Of a stretch of DNA of 7,858 bases, positions 4,361-7,858 are shown one piece after another. This DNA comes from an uncultured Oscillospiraceae bacterium. GTDB taxonomy: Bacteria > Bacillota > Clostridia > Oscillospirales > Oscillospiraceae. Position 1 is the stretch's first letter. The number at the start of each line of letters is the position of its first letter. The translations under genes and the position numbers were made by a program. The stretch covers positions 1-7,858 of the forward strand of contig CAJTOE010000113.1 of assembly GCA_910577805.1 (NCBI GenBank), in the 5' to 3' direction. A model generated the notes under the pieces. That model was not told the origin of the DNA, did no database searches, and saw only the letters and a program-made list of their open reading frames with translations.

Positions 4361-6409
4361 ATGAAAACCATTTATATCATCTTTAACACCAGAGAAAACA
4401 CCGAAACCTGGTCCTCCCTGTACGAGAACCTGAAGGCCGTGTTCGAGGACTATGTCCGTGTCAAAATCTGCTTTCTGGACGAGGCCCTCCCGGCGGATTT
4501 GATGGACGGGGACCTGTTTTTGGTGCTCTACCGGGAGCGGGTCTACCCCATGAAGGATTACGTGCCCTCCCTGGACAAGGTCGTTGTCATGTCCCGAACC
4601 GTGCAAAGCCAGTATCTGGAGGAGCTGTACCAGCTGCCGGAGGGGACGCAGCTGCTGGTGGTCAACGACTCCGTGGAGAGCACCCTCCAGGCGGCCAACA
4701 ACCTGTACGCCCTGGGCTTGAACCATCTGAACCTGGTGCCCTACCTGCCCTCGGAGCCCAACCCCCTCTATCGGGAGATCAAGCTGGCCATCACGCCAGG
4801 GGAGGAGGAGATGGTGCCCCCCCATGTGGAGCGGATCATCAACATCCAGAGCCGCTGCATCGACGCCAACACCTTCATCACCATCATCAACAAGCTGAAC
4901 CTGAACAATCAGCTGATTACCCGCAATCTGCTGGAGTACACCAAGACGCTGGCCACCGACGGCACAGGCTTCACCCGCAAATACGTGACGGAAAACCTGA
5001 AAAACGAGATGCTCAACCAGGCGTTCCAGACCCTGGACTACGGCTTCATCCTCACCGACACCCTGCGAAGCACCGTGTACAGCAACGATCTGGCGGCGGC
5101 CTATTTCGACCTGCGCCCGGACAGCCCGGCGTCCTTAAAGCTGGCCTTCGGCGCCCAGTACGAGGCGCTTTTCGCCCCGGACGACTACCGCAACCGGCTG
5201 TTCCCCCTGAACGGCACCAACTACATCATCACCCGTACCACCATCTCCGTGGTGGATCAGATGATCGGATACGCCTTCCGGATCCGCACCGAAAAGGATA
5301 TTAAAAACCTGGAGGTGGATATCAGCAAGCAGCTGGTGAAAAGCGGCCTCATCGCCAAATACCACTTCACCGACATCATCGGCCAGTCAGACGCCATGCT
5401 GAAGTGCCTGTCCCTGGCGAAAAAGGTGGCCCTCACGGACTTCGCCGTCCTGATCAGCGGCGAGAGTGGAACCGGCAAGGAGCTGCTGGCCCAGTCCATC
5501 CACAACTTCTCCAACCGGAAAAACGGCCCCTTTGTGGCCATCAACTGCGCCGCCCTGCCGGAGAACCTGCTGGAAAGCGAGCTCTTTGGCTATGAGAAGG
5601 GCGCCTTTACCGGCGCCTCCCCCCACGGGAAAGTGGGGCGGTTTGAGCAGGCCCACCGGGGGACCATCTTTTTGGACGAGATCGGCGACATGTCCCTCAA
5701 CCTCCAGGCCCGGCTGCTGCGTGTCCTCCAGGAGCAGCAGCTCATGCGCCTGGGGAGCGATAAAGTCATTGACATCGACGTGCGTGTCATCGCCGCCACC
5801 AACCGTGATCTGCCCGAGGCCATCCGCAACCGCCACTTCCGGGAGGACCTGTACTACCGGCTGTGCAACATCCCCATCCATATACCGCCCCTGCGGCAAC
5901 GGAAAAAAGACATCCCCTATATTTTCTCCTCCTTCCTCAGCTCCTTCGGGGAGCGCCTGGAGGACGATCTGATCCATAAGCTGACGGTATACCACTGGCC
6001 CGGGAATGTGCGGGAGCTGAAAAACGCCGCCGACTACTACCGGACGCTCCACGAGCTGCCGGAGACCATCCTCAGCGCCATCAGCGGCCCTGGGGCGCCG
6101 GAGGCCCGGGAGAGCCCCGGCCGGCCCGCCGGCGCTGAACCTGGCCCGGTGTTCCCGCCGGCCAGCCGGGACCAAGAGACATTGGATCACAGGATTTTGG
6201 ATATCATCCGTGTCCACTCCTCCGACACCGGGGGGATCGGGCGGGTCGCTATCCTACAGCTGCTCCACCAGCAGGGCGTCTCCCTCAGTGACAACGGCCT
6301 CCGCCTGCGGATCCAGGCCCTGAGGGAGGAGGGCAAGATCCTCACCAGCCGGGGCCGCACCGGCTGCCGCCTGGCCGGGCCTCTCCCGCCAGAGGTCGGG
6401 AACCACTGA
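4361..6409 (+). CDS. Sigma-54-dependent transcriptional activator (AAA+ enhancer-binding protein)
   Basis: This protein of 682 residues (from ATG 4361) hydrolyses ATP to open sigma-54 promoters. Domains in order: an N-terminal alpha/beta region (about 1-150), possibly a small-molecule sensor of the PrpR_N type; a helical linker; a PAS-like region (about 214-313); and the AAA+ core (about 338-565). In the core are Walker A GESGTGKE (367-374), the sigma-54-contacting GAFTGA (414-419), Walker B TIFLDE (435-440), sensor I VIAATNRDL, the arginine region FREDLYYRL (494-502) and sensor II WPGNVREL (546-553). A Pro/Gly/Ala-rich linker (about 576-602) leads to a C-terminal segment (about 605-672) that looks like a winged helix, not the usual Fis-type helix-turn-helix. 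There is no response-regulator receiver domain. No ribosome site precedes the ATG. A TTG start at 4325 is also in frame but would make the promoter and repeats part of the coding sequence. It is divergent from the symporter operon, its likely target. Confidence 0.92.
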   Translation: MKTIYIIFNTRENTETWSSLYENLKAVFEDYVRVKICFLDEALPADLMDGDLFLVLYRERVYPMKDYVPSLDKVVVMSRTVQSQYLEELYQLPEGTQLLVVNDSVESTLQAANNLYALGLNHLNLVPYLPSEPNPLYREIKLAITPGEEEMVPPHVERIINIQSRCIDANTFITIINKLNLNNQLITRNLLEYTKTLATDGTGFTRKYVTENLKNEMLNQAFQTLDYGFILTDTLRSTVYSNDLAAAYFDLRPDSPASLKLAFGAQYEALFAPDDYRNRLFPLNGTNYIITRTTISVVDQMIGYAFRIRTEKDIKNLEVDISKQLVKSGLIAKYHFTDIIGQSDAMLKCLSLAKKVALTDFAVLISGESGTGKELLAQSIHNFSNRKNGPFVAINCAALPENLLESELFGYEKGAFTGASPHGKVGRFEQAHRGTIFLDEIGDMSLNLQARLLRVLQEQQLMRLGSDKVIDIDVRVIAATNRDLPEAIRNRHFREDLYYRLCNIPIHIPPLRQRKKDIPYIFSSFLSSFGERLEDDLIHKLTVYHWPGNVRELKNAADYYRTLHELPETILSAISGPGAPEARESPGRPAGAEPGPVFPPASRDQETLDHRILDIIRVHSSDTGGIGRVAILQLLHQQGVSLSDNGLRLRIQALREEGKILTSRGRTGCRLAGPLPPEVGNH

Positions 6410-6466
6410 CCGTTCGGGACAACCGCTCCGAACCACCCATTTCCACGCAGAGAGGATGAAATTCCC

Positions 6467-7849
6467 TTGGCTAAAATCCGCCAGAACAGCGAGGCCGCCC
6501 TGGCCAGCGCCCCCATCGGGCCCCTGATGGTGAAGCTGGCCCTCCCGGCGGTGGCCGCCCAGCTGATCAACATGCTGTACAACATCGTGGACCGCATCTA
6601 CATCGGCCACATCCCTGAGGTGGGGCGGGACGCCCTCACCGGCCTGGGGGTCACCTTCCCCATCCTGATGCTCATCTCCGCCTTCGCCGCCTTCGCCGGC
6701 ATGGGCGGCGCCCCCCTGGCCTCCATCCGCCTGGGCGCCGGCGACCGGGAGGGGGCCGAGAAAATCCTGGGCACCTCCGCCGCCATGCTCATCGGCACCT
6801 CCGTGGTACTGACCACGGTGTTTATGATCGTCAAACAACCGGCGCTTATGGCCTTCGGCGCCTCGGAGGACACCATCGGCTACGCCCTGGACTATATCTC
6901 CATCTACCTGCTGGGCACGGTATTCGTCCAGTTCGCCCTGGGGCTGAACACCTTCATCAGCGCCCAGGGCAAGGCCCTGGTGGCCATGTGCTCGGTCCTT
7001 ATCGGGGCGGTATTGAACATCGCCCTGGACCCGGTCTTTATCTTCGCCCTGGGCCTGGGGGTGCGGGGGGCGGCCATCGCCACCGTCCTCTCCCAGGGGG
7101 TGAGCGCCTGCTGGGTGGTGGGCTACCTGTGCTCCCGCCGGTCCGGCCTGCGGATCCGCCCGGCCAACCTCCGGCCCCAGAGGGCGGTCCTGCTCCGGAT
7201 TGCCGGGCTGGGCATCGCCCCCTTTATCATGCAGTCCACTGAGAGCCTGGTCACCGTGGTCCTCAACTCCGGGCTCCAGACCTTCGGCGGCGACCTGTAC
7301 GTGGGCACCATCACCGTGATGCAGAGCGTGATGCAGATGGTGGTCATGCCCGTCCAGGGGGTGACCCAGGGCGTACAGCCCATTATGAGCTACAACTACG
7401 GGGCCGGGAACTTCGCCCGGGTGCGCCGGACCTTCTGGCTGCTGCTGCGGGTGACGGTGACCGCCACCACCTGCGCCTGCCTGCTGGTCTCCCTGCTGCC
7501 GGAGCGGCTGGCCCTCATCTTCAACGACGACCAGGAGCTGGTGGCCCTGGTGGGCCGGGTCATGCCCATCTTCTTCGCCGGCATCTGGGCCTTTGGGGCG
7601 CAGATGGCCTGCCAGTCCGCCTTTATGGCCATGGGCCAGGCAAAAATCAGCCTGTTCCTGGCCCTGCTGCGGAAGGTCATCCTGCTGATCCCCCTGGCCA
7701 TCCTCCTGCCCCGGGTGACGGGCAGCGTGATGGGCATTTACGCCGCCGAGCCCATCGCCGATATGCTGGCCTCCGCCACCACGCTGACCCTGTTTATCCG
7801 GAAGCGGAAGGCACTCCTCCCTACCGGCCCAGCCGCCGGCGCCAAATAG
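6467..7849 (+). CDS. MATE-family efflux pump (MepA-like)
   Basis: The 460-residue product is a complete multidrug and toxic compound extrusion transporter, expelling cationic or other small molecules in exchange for sodium or protons at the inner membrane. Twelve hydrophobic segments fit the sequence. Family signatures include PLMVKLALPAVAAQLINMLY near 19-38 with NIVDRIYIGH (39-48), LNIALDPVFIF (183-193) and, opening the second half, the QGVQPIMSYNYGAGN block (301-315). Length and first-segment sequence fit the MepA-like branch. The start is the TTG at 6467, giving MAKIRQ, with AGGA at 6453-6456 ten bases upstream; the ATG at 6456 overlapping this site is in another frame, and the next in-frame ATG (6527) would cut into the conserved first block. 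It follows the regulator by 57 nt with no convincing terminator between, so read-through transcription is likely. Its substrate cannot be told from sequence. Confidence 0.92.
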   Translation: MAKIRQNSEAALASAPIGPLMVKLALPAVAAQLINMLYNIVDRIYIGHIPEVGRDALTGLGVTFPILMLISAFAAFAGMGGAPLASIRLGAGDREGAEKILGTSAAMLIGTSVVLTTVFMIVKQPALMAFGASEDTIGYALDYISIYLLGTVFVQFALGLNTFISAQGKALVAMCSVLIGAVLNIALDPVFIFALGLGVRGAAIATVLSQGVSACWVVGYLCSRRSGLRIRPANLRPQRAVLLRIAGLGIAPFIMQSTESLVTVVLNSGLQTFGGDLYVGTITVMQSVMQMVVMPVQGVTQGVQPIMSYNYGAGNFARVRRTFWLLLRVTVTATTCACLLVSLLPERLALIFNDDQELVALVGRVMPIFFAGIWAFGAQMACQSAFMAMGQAKISLFLALLRKVILLIPLAILLPRVTGSVMGIYAAEPIADMLASATTLTLFIRKRKALLPTGPAAGAK

Positions 7850-7858
7850 AAACCGCCC

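Noticed and set aside
5387..6217. Minus-strand open frame opposite the AAA+ region of the regulator
   Set aside because: It is an antisense shadow of a strongly conserved coding region and has no family features.
6412..6433. Inverted repeat GTTCGG/CCGAAC between regulator and MATE gene as a terminator
   Set aside because: The stem is only 6 bp with a 10-nt loop and there is no T-run after it.
6456..6470. ATG at 6456 as the start of the MATE gene
   Set aside because: It is in a different frame and soon departs from any MATE-like sequence; the TTG at 6467 opens the correct frame.

Overview
The window looks like part of the chromosome of a GC-rich anaerobic Firmicute, most likely of the Oscillospiraceae (Flavonifractor/Lawsonibacter-like) type. 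This is an inference from gene families (AGCS symporter, sigma-54 activator and MATE pump together), GC-rich codon choice, strong AGGAG-type ribosome sites and a type I-C-like CRISPR repeat. No rRNA or tRNA is present to fix the taxonomy.

Left region (1-1080): a tiny CRISPR locus with two diverged type I-C-like repeats around one 35-nt AT-rich spacer (148-251) sits behind a leader-like stretch and is followed at once by a perfect AT-rich hairpin (253-278). Next is a small lysine-rich single-pass membrane protein (379-783). A continuation of it appears out of frame (784-1003) and encodes a piece resembling a short Cys/His metal-binding domain. The pair reads best as one gene broken by frameshifts. 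A strong terminator (1037-1074) closes the leftward operon that follows.

Centre (1100-4360): a leftward two-gene operon encodes an AGCS-family sodium:amino-acid symporter and, 17 nt downstream, a cytoplasmic YtcJ-like amidohydrolase. Upstream of the symporter is a textbook sigma-54 promoter (TGGCAC-N5-TTGCT, 4235-4250).

Right (4361-7849): divergent from that operon is a sigma-54 enhancer-binding regulator with an intact GAFTGA loop, followed 57 nt later by a MepA-like MATE efflux pump. The regulator's own promoter is an almost ideal housekeeping promoter (TTGACT-N17-TATAAT) whose predicted start point falls at the regulator's ATG, which has no ribosome binding site, so the mRNA is probably leaderless. 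Three copies of the decamer TATCCTATAA overlap this promoter and lie 87-128 bp upstream of the predicted sigma-54 start. They could serve both as enhancer sites for the symporter operon and as an autoregulatory operator.

Putting it together (inference): the regulator senses a small molecule, turns on uptake by the symporter and hydrolysis by the amidohydrolase, and limits its own synthesis through the same DNA sites. The MATE pump may be co-transcribed with the regulator. The last 9 bases hold nothing recognisable.
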